Positions 15,981-26,725 of a DNA stretch of 64,000 nt are shown here, piece after piece. This stretch comes from Mangrovimicrobium sp033283265. GTDB lineage: Bacteria; Pseudomonadota; Gammaproteobacteria; Pseudomonadales; Halieaceae. The number at the start of each line of letters is the position of its first letter. The first letter of the stretch is position 1. The DNA is taken from positions 793,712 to 857,711 of the forward strand of contig JAWMQN010000002.1 in assembly GCA_033283265.1 (NCBI GenBank). Reading direction: 5' to 3'. Made by a program: the position numbers and the translations under genes. The notes under the pieces are model-generated. The model saw only the letters and a list, made by a program, of their open reading frames with translations, had not been told where the DNA came from and did no database searches.

Positions 15981-16838
15981 TTATTCCTCGGGCAGGTTGA
16001 GGGCGGTGCGCGCGGATTCCTCTTTCAGGAACATGGGCAGGTTGTCGTCGGTGAGGTGGCACCACTTGATATTGCAGCCGCCGTCGGCGATCAGGCACTG
16101 GCCGGTCATGAAGCTGGACATGCCTGAGAGCAGGAACAGCACCGGGCCGGCAATCTCTGCAGGTTCACCGTAGCGCCCCATGGGAATGCCCCGGCGCAGG
16201 CGCTGGGGATCGCTGGAGAGATTCGCCGTCGGCGTCATCACCGGCCCCGGCGCCACCGCGTTGACCCGGATGCCGGACGTGGCCAGTTCCAGGGCCATGG
16301 TTTCCACCACCGACCTGATCGCCGCCTTGCCGGCGCCGTAGCCGACGTTGTAGGGCGAGGAAGTCATGCCGTTGATCGAGGAGATGGCGACGATGGAGCC
16401 GGGGCGCTGTTGTCGCTGCAGTTCCGCCGCCACCGCCTGGCTGATGAAGAACATGCTGTCGAGGTTCAGCTGCAGCTGGCTGTGCCAGTGCTCTCGGCCA
16501 AACCGGGTCGCCGGAGCCCAGGTCACGGGCGGCGCGCCACCGACCACCGTCACCAGCCCGTGCAGTTCACCAGGGGCGTCCGCGGCGCAGCGCATGACCG
16601 CTGCGACACCGGCCTCACTGAGCACATCGGCGACACAGGGAGTGACCGACAAGCCCTGCGCCGCCAGCCCGCTGGACAGCTTCTCCAGCTTGTCCGCGGC
16701 GCTGTCGACGGCGATGACCGCGGCGCCGGCCTGCGCCGCGGCGCTGGCCACTGCACTGCCGATACCGCCGCCACCAGCGCCGGCGACGATGACTTTCAGG
16801 CCCCGCAAGGAAGCCGGATTCGGAATGTTCGGGTCCAT
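15981..16838 (-). CDS. SDR family oxidoreductase
   Basis: 285 residues. A Rossmann glycine motif GAGGGGIGSA (residues 16-25) replaces the usual TGxxxGIG. VDSAADK follows the second strand, suggesting NAD(H). The catalytic Ser is in IVAISSINGM and the active site reads YGAGK (Tyr and Lys). The C-terminus keeps ADGG before a tail of about 35 residues. Classical SDRs oxidise or reduce secondary alcohols and ketones in the cytoplasm. GGAGG precedes the ATG. As the first gene of the five-gene cluster it probably carries the main promoter; a candidate operator lies 22-40 bp upstream. Confidence 0.9.
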   Translation of the reverse strand: MDPNIPNPASLRGLKVIVAGAGGGGIGSAVASAAAQAGAAVIAVDSAADKLEKLSSGLAAQGLSVTPCVADVLSEAGVAAVMRCAADAPGELHGLVTVVGGAPPVTWAPATRFGREHWHSQLQLNLDSMFFISQAVAAELQRQQRPGSIVAISSINGMTSSPYNVGYGAGKAAIRSVVETMALELATSGIRVNAVAPGPVMTPTANLSSDPQRLRRGIPMGRYGEPAEIAGPVLFLLSGMSSFMTGQCLIADGGCNIKWCHLTDDNLPMFLKEESARTALNLPEE

Positions 16839-16859
16839 CTGCGGACCTCCGTTATTATT

Positions 16860-16878
16860 CTGTTGCGGAACAAAACAG
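16860..16878. promoter_or_regulatory. possible operator half-sites upstream of the SDR cluster
   Basis: CTGTTGCGGAACAAAACAG has matching ends (CTGTT/AACAG) and an imperfect internal TGTTGCGGAACA symmetry, reminiscent of sites bound by IclR-type regulators of aromatic catabolism. It is 22 bp before the SDR start. The resemblance is by eye only. Confidence 0.25.
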
Positions 16879-16976
16879 TACCACGCCGGCAGCGGCGGCC
16901 AAAGCGCTAGGGGCAGCCCTCCGGGCCAAAGGCGCCGGAAAAAAGGTGAAACTTGGGTAATCTGCCGCCGCAGCCG

Positions 16977-19025
16977 CTACCAGATCTTCACCCGCGCCTC
17001 CGGCGACCGGTAGAGCTTGTCCCCGGGCTTCACGTCAAAGGCCTCGTAGAACGCCGGCACATTGCTCAGTGCCCCATTGACGCGTACGACATCCGGGGAA
17101 TGGACGTCGATCTTGACCAGTTGCAGGGTGCGCTCCTCCCGGGCCTTGTTGAGGAAGGCCTGGGCGAAGCCGATGAAGAAGCGCTGCTCGCCGGTGTAGC
17201 CGTCTAGTACCGGCGCGGCCTTGCCCTCCAGTGACTTCAGGTAGGCCTGGTAGGCGATGGACACGCCGGCCAGGTCGCCGATGTTCTCGCCCTGGGTCAG
17301 GGTGCCGTTGACGAACACACCCGGCAGCACTTCGTACTCGTCGAACTGCTCGATCAGCACGGCGGTGCGCTGCTGGAACGCGTCCCGGTCGGCGTCGGTC
17401 CACCAGTTGTTCAGGCGGCCGGCGCCATCGAACTGCGAGCCGTTGTCGTCGAAGCCGTGGCCGATCTCGTGGCCGATGACCGAGCCGATGGCGCCGTAAT
17501 TCACTGCGTCATCCGCGTTCATGTCGAAGAAGGGTGGTTGCAGAATGGCCGCGGGGAAGGTGATGGAATTCTGCAGGGAGTAGTAATAGGCGTTGACGGT
17601 CTGCGGCGTCATGAACCACTCGTGGGGGTCCACCGGCTTGCTCAGCTTGGCGATTTCCTCCTGCATGGCCCAGCGGTTGGCGGCGCGCACGTTGGCGACC
17701 AGGTCGTCGCCGAGCACCAGCCCCGAGTAGTCCTTCCACTTCTCCGGGTAACCGATATTCGGTGTGAACTGGCCGAGCTTTTCCAGCGCCCGCTCGCGGG
17801 TTTCCGGGCTCATCCAGTCCAGCTGGCTGATCGAATCGTGGTAGGCGGCGAGCAGGTTCGCGACCAGGGCGTCCATGCGCGCCTTGGCCTCCGGCGGGAA
17901 GTGCTCGCGCACATAAATCTGCCCTACCGCCTCGCCCAGCGCGTCGTTGACCAGCGTCACACCGCGCTTCCAGCGCGGACGCTGCTCGGGGGTGCCCTGC
18001 AGGGTGCGGGAGTAGAAATCGAAATTCAGCTCCTGCATGCCCTCGTCGAGGTAGGGCGCAGTGGAACTGGCCGCCCGCAGTTGCAGGTATTCGCGCCACA
18101 CCGGCAGCGGGAAGTCGGCCAGGACGCTGGCGAGCCCCTCGGCGAACTCCGGCTGGGACAGGCTCAGCACCATGTCCTGGTTGAGGCCGAACTCGCCGAG
18201 GTAGGCGTCCCAGGGCACGCCTGCCGGCCAGTCCTGCTGGCCGCTGCCGTAGAGGTTGTACCAGCGGGTGTATTCGCGATTTTCCTGCGGCGGCCGATGA
18301 TGGCTGGCCAGTGCTGCCTCAAGGGCGTAGACCCGCCCTGTGGCCGCCTCCGCCTGCGCCGCGCTGTAACCGAGGCGCTGGAACACGGCCGTCACGTAGG
18401 CCTGGTAGGCGGCGATGATGGACTGCCCTTTCTCGCTCTCGTCGCTGTAGTAATCGCTGTTGGGCAGGCCGAGACCACCCTGGCCGAGATAGGCCAGGTA
18501 GCGCGTGGTGTCCTTGAAGTCTTCGCCCACTTCCAGCCCCAGCGGCGTGTTCAGGCCCGCGTAGTTGGCCCGGCCGAAGTAGGCCAGCAGGTCCTCCAGC
18601 GAATCCACCCGGGCAATCTGCGCAAGCTCGGGCGCGAGGGGGTCCAGGCCGGCGGCGTTGACCCTTTCCTCGTCCATGAAGCTGTTGTAGAGGAGGCCGA
18701 TCTTCGCCTCCGGACTGCCGGCGGCGGGCTGGCTGGCCGCCGCCTGCTCGATGATGCTGCGCACGTCGGCAACCGACTCTTCCGCCAGGCGGGTAAAGCC
18801 GCCGTAGGCCGACTTGTCGGCGGGAATTTCGGTCGTGGCAATCCAGGTGCCGTTGACGTAGTCGAAGAAGTCATCCTGCGGGCGCACCGATGTATCGAGG
18901 TTCTCCAGCAGCACGCCGGAAGCCAGCGGGGACTGCAGCTCACCCTGCGGCGCATTCGCGCAGGCGGCCATGAGGAACGCGACACTGCAGCCCAGGGCGA
19001 GCAGGGATGGTTTCAGGTTTGGCAT
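16977..19025 (-). CDS. M13 family zinc metallopeptidase (neprilysin/PepO-like) lipoprotein
   Basis: 682 residues from ATG 19025, preferred over an ATG 6 nt upstream because GGAG is then correctly spaced. The signal peptide ends in FLMAAC, a lipobox, so the enzyme is membrane anchored. Zinc site: His519, Glu520 and His523 in HEIGHGFDD, and Glu580 in ENIGDLAG. The NAYYS segment before it binds the substrate backbone in the family. The N-terminal DDFFDYVNGTW is the typical M13 opening. These enzymes cut peptides on the amino side of hydrophobic residues in the periplasm. The AI-2E-type transporter ends 69 bp upstream on the same strand. Confidence 0.95.
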   Translation of the reverse strand: MPNLKPSLLALGCSVAFLMAACANAPQGELQSPLASGVLLENLDTSVRPQDDFFDYVNGTWIATTEIPADKSAYGGFTRLAEESVADVRSIIEQAAASQPAAGSPEAKIGLLYNSFMDEERVNAAGLDPLAPELAQIARVDSLEDLLAYFGRANYAGLNTPLGLEVGEDFKDTTRYLAYLGQGGLGLPNSDYYSDESEKGQSIIAAYQAYVTAVFQRLGYSAAQAEAATGRVYALEAALASHHRPPQENREYTRWYNLYGSGQQDWPAGVPWDAYLGEFGLNQDMVLSLSQPEFAEGLASVLADFPLPVWREYLQLRAASSTAPYLDEGMQELNFDFYSRTLQGTPEQRPRWKRGVTLVNDALGEAVGQIYVREHFPPEAKARMDALVANLLAAYHDSISQLDWMSPETRERALEKLGQFTPNIGYPEKWKDYSGLVLGDDLVANVRAANRWAMQEEIAKLSKPVDPHEWFMTPQTVNAYYYSLQNSITFPAAILQPPFFDMNADDAVNYGAIGSVIGHEIGHGFDDNGSQFDGAGRLNNWWTDADRDAFQQRTAVLIEQFDEYEVLPGVFVNGTLTQGENIGDLAGVSIAYQAYLKSLEGKAAPVLDGYTGEQRFFIGFAQAFLNKAREERTLQLVKIDVHSPDVVRVNGALSNVPAFYEAFDVKPGDKLYRSPEARVKIW

Positions 19026-19094
19026 ATTCATCTCCACAATCTGCGCCTGAAGCCTGCACCAATTTCCCCGGTGCGACAAGCCACGCGGCTGTTT

Positions 19095-20246
19095 TCAGGC
19101 CTTGGTCTCGACCAGCCGCACCCAGTACAGCAGCACGTTGAGCTCCTGCGCCGCCAGCTTCAGGCAGACCAGCAGGGGCACCGCCAGCAGCACCCCCGCG
19201 GCTCCCCACAGCCAGCCCCAGATACTCAGCCAGAGCACCAGGATCAGCGGGTTAAGGCGCATGTTGCGCCCCAGCACCAGGGGCGTGACCAGCTGCGCCT
19301 CGACCAGGTTGACGAGGAAGTAGACCAGCGCCGGCAGCAGGGCCGTGAGTTCCCAGCCGTACTGCACCAGGCCAGCCAGGCTGAGGATGCAGACCGAGAC
19401 CAGCGGGCCAATGTAGGGGGCGAAGTTCAGCAGGCCGACGATCACCCCCCAGAGCAGTGCGTCCTCCACTCCCAGCGACCACAGCACCGCGGCCGTGACC
19501 AGCCCGAGCCCGGTGTTGATCAGGCTGACCGTGAGGATGTAACGCGACAGCTCCCGCTGCACCCGCGTCACCACCAGCCGGGCCTGCCGCTTGTCGCGCA
19601 CCCGGGGGAAAATCTCGATGGCGCGCTCCCACAGGTGCTGGCCGAAGATGAGCTGGAACAGCACCAGCACCAGCACCGTGAGTAACTGCACGATAAAAAA
19701 GGGCGCGGCGCTGGCCATCGACAGCAGCAGTTCGAGACTGCTCTGCAGCAGCTTGTCGGTGACCGCGCTGCCCTGCTCCGCCGCCGCGGGTGGCGGCGCG
19801 GCCTGCTTGTCCTCGCCGTCGAACCAGCCGAAGAAATCGAAGCCGCCGTTCTTTTCCGGCGCCGGCGCCGGCTGCTCCTGCGGCGGGCTGAACGAGTCGG
19901 TCAGGGAGTCCAGCTCCTCGCCCAGTTGCATACCGAGCTCCGGCAGGCGCTTGAGCCACTTTTCCGCCGGTTCCACCAGCTCCCCGCCGAGCAGGCCGAG
20001 CGGCCCGCCGATACAGGCCAGCAGGAGGAAGGCCGACAGACTGCGCGGCACGTGAAAGCGCTTGAGTGCATTCACCAGCGGGCTGAGCAGCAGGGCGAGC
20101 AGGAAGGCGACCACGATGGGGATCAGCAGGGAGCGCGCGAAGTACAGGGTGTAGAGCACAGCCAGCGCCAGCAGCCAGTAGACAGCGGTATCCCGCCCGG
20201 AACGGGGAGCGGGCCGCAGCGCCTGAGGGGGGGTATTTTCCGGCAT
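19095..20246 (-). CDS. AI-2E/PerM family membrane transporter
   Basis: 383 residues, about eight TM segments. Segments near residues 20-90 (VYWLLALAVLYTLYFARSLL and the following pair) and the C-terminal half (LLNFAPYIGPLVSVC, then LVEAQLVTPLVLGR and LNPLILVLWLSIWGW) are the conserved PerM blocks. Between the halves sits a non-membrane insert (about 120-165) rich in Pro, Gln and Ala with a FFGWFDGEDKQ motif, longer than in many relatives. The family name comes from TqsA, proposed to export autoinducer-2; others are Na+/H+ antiporters, so substrate is open. Divergent from the CBS gene. Confidence 0.88.
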   Translation of the reverse strand: MPENTPPQALRPAPRSGRDTAVYWLLALAVLYTLYFARSLLIPIVVAFLLALLLSPLVNALKRFHVPRSLSAFLLLACIGGPLGLLGGELVEPAEKWLKRLPELGMQLGEELDSLTDSFSPPQEQPAPAPEKNGGFDFFGWFDGEDKQAAPPPAAAEQGSAVTDKLLQSSLELLLSMASAAPFFIVQLLTVLVLVLFQLIFGQHLWERAIEIFPRVRDKRQARLVVTRVQRELSRYILTVSLINTGLGLVTAAVLWSLGVEDALLWGVIVGLLNFAPYIGPLVSVCILSLAGLVQYGWELTALLPALVYFLVNLVEAQLVTPLVLGRNMRLNPLILVLWLSIWGWLWGAAGVLLAVPLLVCLKLAAQELNVLLYWVRLVETKA

Positions 20247-20354
20247 AGACCGCCAGCGTACCGCAGCTCTCCCCCGGCCGCCAATGGCAGGGGCGCCAGG
20301 TACTGCCCAGGGTCTATACTCGAATAATCAAGCCAGTGAGGTGAGGGTTCAGCC

Positions 20355-20759
20355 ATGCTCCAGTCCGTCAGTCTGCGCGATTACATGCTGACCAATCCGG
20401 TCAAGGTAAAACCCGACGACAACATCCTGTCCGCCATGCAGGTGATCCTCGACAACAAGATCTCCGGCCTCTGTGTGGTCGACGATGCCGGCAACCTGGT
20501 GGGGATTCTCTCCGAGATGGACTGCCTGCGGGCGATCCTGGCGGCCACCTACAACCGCACCAGCGTGGGCAGCGTGCGCGATTACATGGCCCGGGAAAAC
20601 CTGGTGGTGGCCCACCCGGACGAGGATATCGTCGACGTCGCCCAGGACATGCTGGCGAAGAACAAGCGCCGCCGCCCGGTGGTGGAGAACGGCCGGCTGG
20701 TCGGCCAGATCACCTGCCGCCAGTTGCTGAGCGCGGTGCGCAACTTCCAGGCCAGCTAG
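20355..20759 (+). CDS. two-CBS-domain protein
   Basis: 134 residues made almost wholly of a CBS pair: first domain about residues 8-60 (RDYMLTNPVKVKPDDNILSA... LVGILSEMDCLRAIL), second about 74-131 (RDYMARENLVVAHPDEDIVDVAQ... LVGQITCRQLL). CBS pairs bind adenine nucleotides and regulate enzymes or channels by cellular energy state; as a stand-alone module its partner cannot be told. A GTGAGGTGAGGG stretch precedes the ATG. It converges with the carboxymuconolactone-decarboxylase-like gene (12-bp gap). Confidence 0.93.
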   Translation: MLQSVSLRDYMLTNPVKVKPDDNILSAMQVILDNKISGLCVVDDAGNLVGILSEMDCLRAILAATYNRTSVGSVRDYMARENLVVAHPDEDIVDVAQDMLAKNKRRRPVVENGRLVGQITCRQLLSAVRNFQAS

Positions 20760-20771
20760 CGCCGGTGACCG

Positions 20772-21311
20772 TCAGTCCCGCGGGGTGAATTCCCTGATCG
20801 CCGCCGCGGAGTCGATCCGGGTGAGGCGCTGCGGATCCAGCGCCCCGTCGATGCCCAGCGCAGCCCGCGGCTTGTTCACCAGGAAGGAGGCCAGGCGCAG
20901 CAACAGGGCGACGATCTCTGCCGGGCTGAACTGCTCCAGGGCCTGTTGCCGGGCCTTTTCCGTAAGGCCTGAGGGCACGGTCAGGAAGGCGTCGGCAAGC
21001 CGCAGGGCCGCCTTCTGCCGCTCGCTGAAATCACCCTGCTCGAAGCGCAGCACCTTCTCGCCGATATCCTCGCCGAAGCCCGCGCCGCCCTCGAGGCGCA
21101 CGCTCATGCAGTACTCGCAGGACTGGGCGATGCCGTTGCGCAGCCGCACCAGTTCCAGCAACTCAGGCTCCAGCACAGCCGCCGCCTCCCCCGCCGCCAC
21201 GTAGAACGCCATGTAGTCAGCCACCAGCTGCTGGTCGGTGAGGGAGTTGAGGTAGAGGGCGGCGTCGCCGCCGGCGGGCGCCGGCGGGATGTTGAGCTTC
21301 GGCTGTTTCAT
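20772..21311 (-). CDS. carboxymuconolactone decarboxylase-like (AhpD-like) protein
   Basis: 179 residues, all helical. The motif LLELVRLRNGIAQSCEYCMSVR holds the C-x-x-C pair (SCEYC) and the helix expected for the CMD/AhpD fold, where the two cysteines act as a redox or peroxidase-coupled centre. The following DFSERQKAALRLADAFL and FSPAEIVALLLRLASFLVN blocks complete the family pattern. Its start overlaps the stop of the upstream gene by 4 nt (21308-21311), so the two are translated together. The upstream gene appears to be a degenerate relative, making a heteromer plausible. A detoxification role is likely; substrate unknown. Confidence 0.87.
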   Translation of the reverse strand: MKQPKLNIPPAPAGGDAALYLNSLTDQQLVADYMAFYVAAGEAAAVLEPELLELVRLRNGIAQSCEYCMSVRLEGGAGFGEDIGEKVLRFEQGDFSERQKAALRLADAFLTVPSGLTEKARQQALEQFSPAEIVALLLRLASFLVNKPRAALGIDGALDPQRLTRIDSAAAIREFTPRD

Positions 21312-21745
21312 CGGGCGGGCTCCAGGTCGAGCAGCGTGGAGAGGCGCAGGGAGGCCTCCAGGGCTGCAATCACCGCAGCAAAATTGATAACTCCCTCACT
21401 GCCCAGTTCCCGCTCCAGGCCGCCGATGACCCCGGCATCAATGAGGGCGGGATCGAGAATGAACTGCTCGACAAAGGCCAGCGCGTCGCGCTGCAGCGGC
21501 GAGAAATCCACGCACTGGTCCCAGCGGCCGAGGGTCTGCAGGAGTGCATCGTCGTATGCGGCCAGCGCCTCGCGGCAGCGCAGCGACTGCGCCATGTGCG
21601 CCGTACACAGGTCAATCAGGCCGGCGTCGAAGGCCGCGCGGCAACGGGCGAGGAAGCGCTCCTGCGCGGCGTGGGCGGCGGGATGCAGGCCGAGCACGGC
21701 AGCGCGCTCGCTCGCAGTGGTTTGGTCGATTGGCAGCCAGGTCAT
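21308..21745 (-). CDS. CMD-like paralogue lacking the C-x-x-C motif
   Basis: 145 residues. The region LIDLCTAHMAQSLRCREA lines up with LLELVRLRNGIAQSCEYC of the next gene, but the C-x-x-C is replaced by L-R-C-R. A second block, DFSPLQRDALAFVEQFILD, parallels DFSERQKAALRLADAFL downstream. It is therefore probably a diverged CMD-fold protein without the redox pair, translationally coupled (4-nt overlap) to the intact one. It could stabilise or regulate its partner, or bind ligand without catalysis. Homology is judged by eye, so the assignment is moderate. It is divergent from tex. Confidence 0.6.
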   Translation of the reverse strand: MTWLPIDQTTASERAAVLGLHPAAHAAQERFLARCRAAFDAGLIDLCTAHMAQSLRCREALAAYDDALLQTLGRWDQCVDFSPLQRDALAFVEQFILDPALIDAGVIGGLERELGSEGVINFAAVIAALEASLRLSTLLDLEPAR

Positions 21746-21928
21746 GCTTATACTTTTTGAGTGGCGGGCGCTCCAGTATAGGCAAATTGAGGGCCCCGCT
21801 CACCCGCCCGGGCCAGACACAACTGGCCGGAAATTTCCAGATCGCATTGCCCCCGGGCTTCGCGCATAATCCGGGCTCGATGTTCACTCCCCTACTTCAT
21901 CCAATCGCGGTAAACACTGAATAACAGC

Positions 21929-24253
<2,325 letters not shown>

Positions 24254-24262
24254 GACGCGCCC

Positions 24263-25597
24263 TCAGGGCGTTAAGGTCCGCGTGCAGCGCACTCGCGCGG
24301 AATCGCTCTTGGGGACCACAGTGACCGACTGGTAGCTGAAGGGGATCTGGTACGCCTCATTCGGCGCGGCCTCTGTGGAAGCCCAGTAGGACCCCAGCGC
24401 ATAGCCTCCCACTGCCACCCGGTTCAGGTACATCGACGACAGCTCGTGGGCGGCCGGCAGGAACCAGTCGGTGTAGCAGGCATTGCCCGCCTGGCAGGGG
24501 GTATTGCCCTGTGAGTCCACCTCGTAGTCGGCGCACAGCTGCGCAGCATAAGGCGTGTCGCCGTTGTTGCCGAGCACCGCGACGATCTGCGCCGTATTCC
24601 CCGCGCCATTGCCCAGGGATTGCGCGCCGGTCGTCGTGCCGAACCCGCCCCACTGGACGGCCGCGCTGCTGTCGGCCGTCGCCGCCACCAGGTTGTTCAG
24701 CCCGCCGTTCAGCGCCGCGATCACGCCGCCGCCGGCCGCCTGCCCCACCGCGGTCGCGAGATAGGTGAAACCGTTGGCGAGGGTGGCAGTGCCGGCGGGC
24801 GCGCTCACAGCGACGTCCACCGCGCCGGCCGCGTGCGCCGGCGCGACTGCCGTGATGGTCGTGCTGTCGACCACGTTGACGCTGGTGGCCGGCACCCCGT
24901 CGAAGGTGACCCCGGTTGCGCCGGCCAGGTTGGCACCGGCAATCGTCACGCCGACCTGACCGCTGGCGCTGCCGGAGGCGGGACTGATCGCACTCACCTC
25001 CGCCAGTGCCGTGTAGAAATTGCGACACACAGTGTCGACGTCTACCCGGCAGCCGTCGCCGTCGGCGAGGACCAGCCCTGCGGCACAGGCGGACGGCACC
25101 GGTGCCGGGGCGCTGCCGGCGGGCAGCAGTAGGCCCGACAGCCCGCCGGGGAAGCACTGGGCGGAATCCGGCTGGGTGATCGACGCGAGCCGCAGCGCGA
25201 CGCCCGAGGCGTTGGTGAAATCCGCGACCTCGAAGCCGGCGATGTCCCCGCCCGATGGAATCTGCGTCACTGGAATGGACAGGGTCTCGCCCGCCGGGTC
25301 GCTAAAGGTGAGCAGCAGCTGCGCCCTCAGCTCTGCGCTCTGTGCGAAGAGGCCGGCGCAGATAGCGGACACCAGCAGTGGCAGCGCTCGCCCGTAGCTG
25401 CGCCCCCTGCACAGCGCCAGCAAGCCCAGCGCGAGCAGCGCAAGGGACAACATGCCGAGCAACCAGCCGGCATCGACCGGGACGGGGCTGGCAACGGCTG
25501 ACGCCGATGGCGCAGTGGTAATCTGCTGCCCGAACGCAGAAGTCCCCAGGCCCAGAAACAGAACCGCGCAACCACGCCCGCGCTGTGAACAACCCAT
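24263..25597 (-). CDS. midcut-by-XrtH type surface protein with IPT and DUF1566-like domains
   Basis: 444 residues from ATG 25597, fixed by AAGGAGGAG about 6 nt upstream; a longer open frame (to 25798) is rejected. Residues 1-24 are a signal peptide. Residues 38-70 hold PVPVDAGWLLGMLSL, a hydrophobic helix and a basic CRGRSYGR: an exosortase-type sorting signal located near the N-terminus rather than at the C-terminus, followed by a second hydrophobic stretch (71-86). Then come an IPT/TIG-like immunoglobulin domain (about 195-280, VSAISPASGSASGQVGVTIAG) and a DUF1566-like C-terminal domain (DWFLPAAHELSSMYLNRVAVGGY, YWASTE). This matches my knowledge of midcut-by-XrtH proteins, thought to be cleaved internally by exosortase H. 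No exosortase gene is in the window. Confidence 0.75.
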   Translation of the reverse strand: MGCSQRGRGCAVLFLGLGTSAFGQQITTAPSASAVASPVPVDAGWLLGMLSLALLALGLLALCRGRSYGRALPLLVSAICAGLFAQSAELRAQLLLTFSDPAGETLSIPVTQIPSGGDIAGFEVADFTNASGVALRLASITQPDSAQCFPGGLSGLLLPAGSAPAPVPSACAAGLVLADGDGCRVDVDTVCRNFYTALAEVSAISPASGSASGQVGVTIAGANLAGATGVTFDGVPATSVNVVDSTTITAVAPAHAAGAVDVAVSAPAGTATLANGFTYLATAVGQAAGGGVIAALNGGLNNLVAATADSSAAVQWGGFGTTTGAQSLGNGAGNTAQIVAVLGNNGDTPYAAQLCADYEVDSQGNTPCQAGNACYTDWFLPAAHELSSMYLNRVAVGGYALGSYWASTEAAPNEAYQIPFSYQSVTVVPKSDSARVRCTRTLTP

Positions 25598-25788
25598 ACA
25601 CTCCTCCTTGTGCACCCACCACGGGGACTGCGGCAACGAAAAAAAAGGATTGTACGAACTAGCTTTTTCGGAATCGATCAATACCTGGAGATTTTCACCA
25701 TCGGGCACCGGTGCGCTCCCCTCACTCCCGGCCGCCAGCCGCGCCAGGGCTACACACCGGGAGCCAGTCCCGGGAGCAGGCTGCCCCC

Positions 25789-26718
25789 TTACTGCCAACC
25801 ATAGTCAGCCGCGGTCAGGGCCACCGCCGGCGGCCCCGCCGGGTTGTAGCGACCGCGCAGCCAGGCGCTGCTTGCCTGCAGTGCTCCGGGGCTGGCGTAC
25901 AACAGGGGCAGCTCCACCAGCGCCGAGTCGCCGGCCCGGTTCAGGGTCGCCAGGTGGCCCGGGCGCCCCTTCAACGCGGTCACCTGCAGCTGGTCCCATT
26001 CCACCACCACGCCCAGTCCCGGCTGTCGCGCCAGTTCAGAGGCCAGGGCCTCCAGTTCGCGCATCAACTGGGCACACAGCTCCCGCCGGGTATTGAGGTT
26101 GGCGGTCCCGGGGAATTGCACCCGCAGGTTGCGGTAGACGCAGGCCGCCGTCCCCGGGCCGAATTCCCAGTTCAGGTTCACCGGCACTGGCGGCGGCGCC
26201 AGCGGCACGGCTTCCACCTGCAGTAATTCATCACAGGCTGCCCCGTGGCAGAAGCGCTCCAGCACCGCCTGTTCGTAGGCGGTCTGCTGTTCGGCCCGCG
26301 GGTGGGAGAGGATGATGCTCTGGCCCGCCACGCTGAGTGAGGGCGCCTCGGTGGGGTAGCGCTGCAGGGCCAGCGGCGCGCCCATCTCCACCTCCTCCAC
26401 CAGCGGCAGCAGGCGCATGGCGTAGCGATCCACCGCACCGGCCCAGGCGACCAGGCTGCGCGCCTCGCCTTCCTGTTCCGTTTCCCTGGCCTGGCGGCGG
26501 GCGAGGTCGGCCTCGGCGAGGTAGGTCTCGGCGAGTTCCAGCAGGGCGGCATTGGCGAAGCGGGCCTGCAGGCCGATGTCTTCGCTCGCCGCCAGCGCGG
26601 TCACCGTGCGCTCGAAGCGGGAGCTCTCGGCGAGGGCCAGGACGGGCAGCAGGAGCAGCGACAGCAGGCCCAGCCGGGCACGGCGGACCAGGGGGCTGCC
26701 TGGCAGTCGGAGTCGCAC
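25789..26718 (-). CDS. hypothetical exported protein
   Basis: 309 residues from GTG 26718, 7 bp after the mtfA stop; an ATG at 26790 would overlap mtfA by 65 bp and spoil the signal peptide. The N-terminus is a signal peptide (RRARLGLLSLLLLPVLALA, cleavage after ALA). A long helical region rich in Ala, Glu and Arg (LELAETYLAEADLARRQARE) follows, then a strand-rich C-terminal half with four cysteines that could form disulfides. No catalytic motif is recognised. Directly downstream of mtfA and probably co-transcribed. Function unknown. Confidence 0.7.
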   Translation of the reverse strand: MRLRLPGSPLVRRARLGLLSLLLLPVLALAESSRFERTVTALAASEDIGLQARFANAALLELAETYLAEADLARRQARETEQEGEARSLVAWAGAVDRYAMRLLPLVEEVEMGAPLALQRYPTEAPSLSVAGQSIILSHPRAEQQTAYEQAVLERFCHGAACDELLQVEAVPLAPPPVPVNLNWEFGPGTAACVYRNLRVQFPGTANLNTRRELCAQLMRELEALASELARQPGLGVVVEWDQLQVTALKGRPGHLATLNRAGDSALVELPLLYASPGALQASSAWLRGRYNPAGPPAVALTAADYGWQ

Positions 26719-26725
26719 GGCCGGC

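Noticed and set aside
25598..25798. N-terminal extension of the midcut-type protein
   Set aside because: A strong AAGGAGGAG and a signal peptide fix the start at 25597; the extension is promoter-like.
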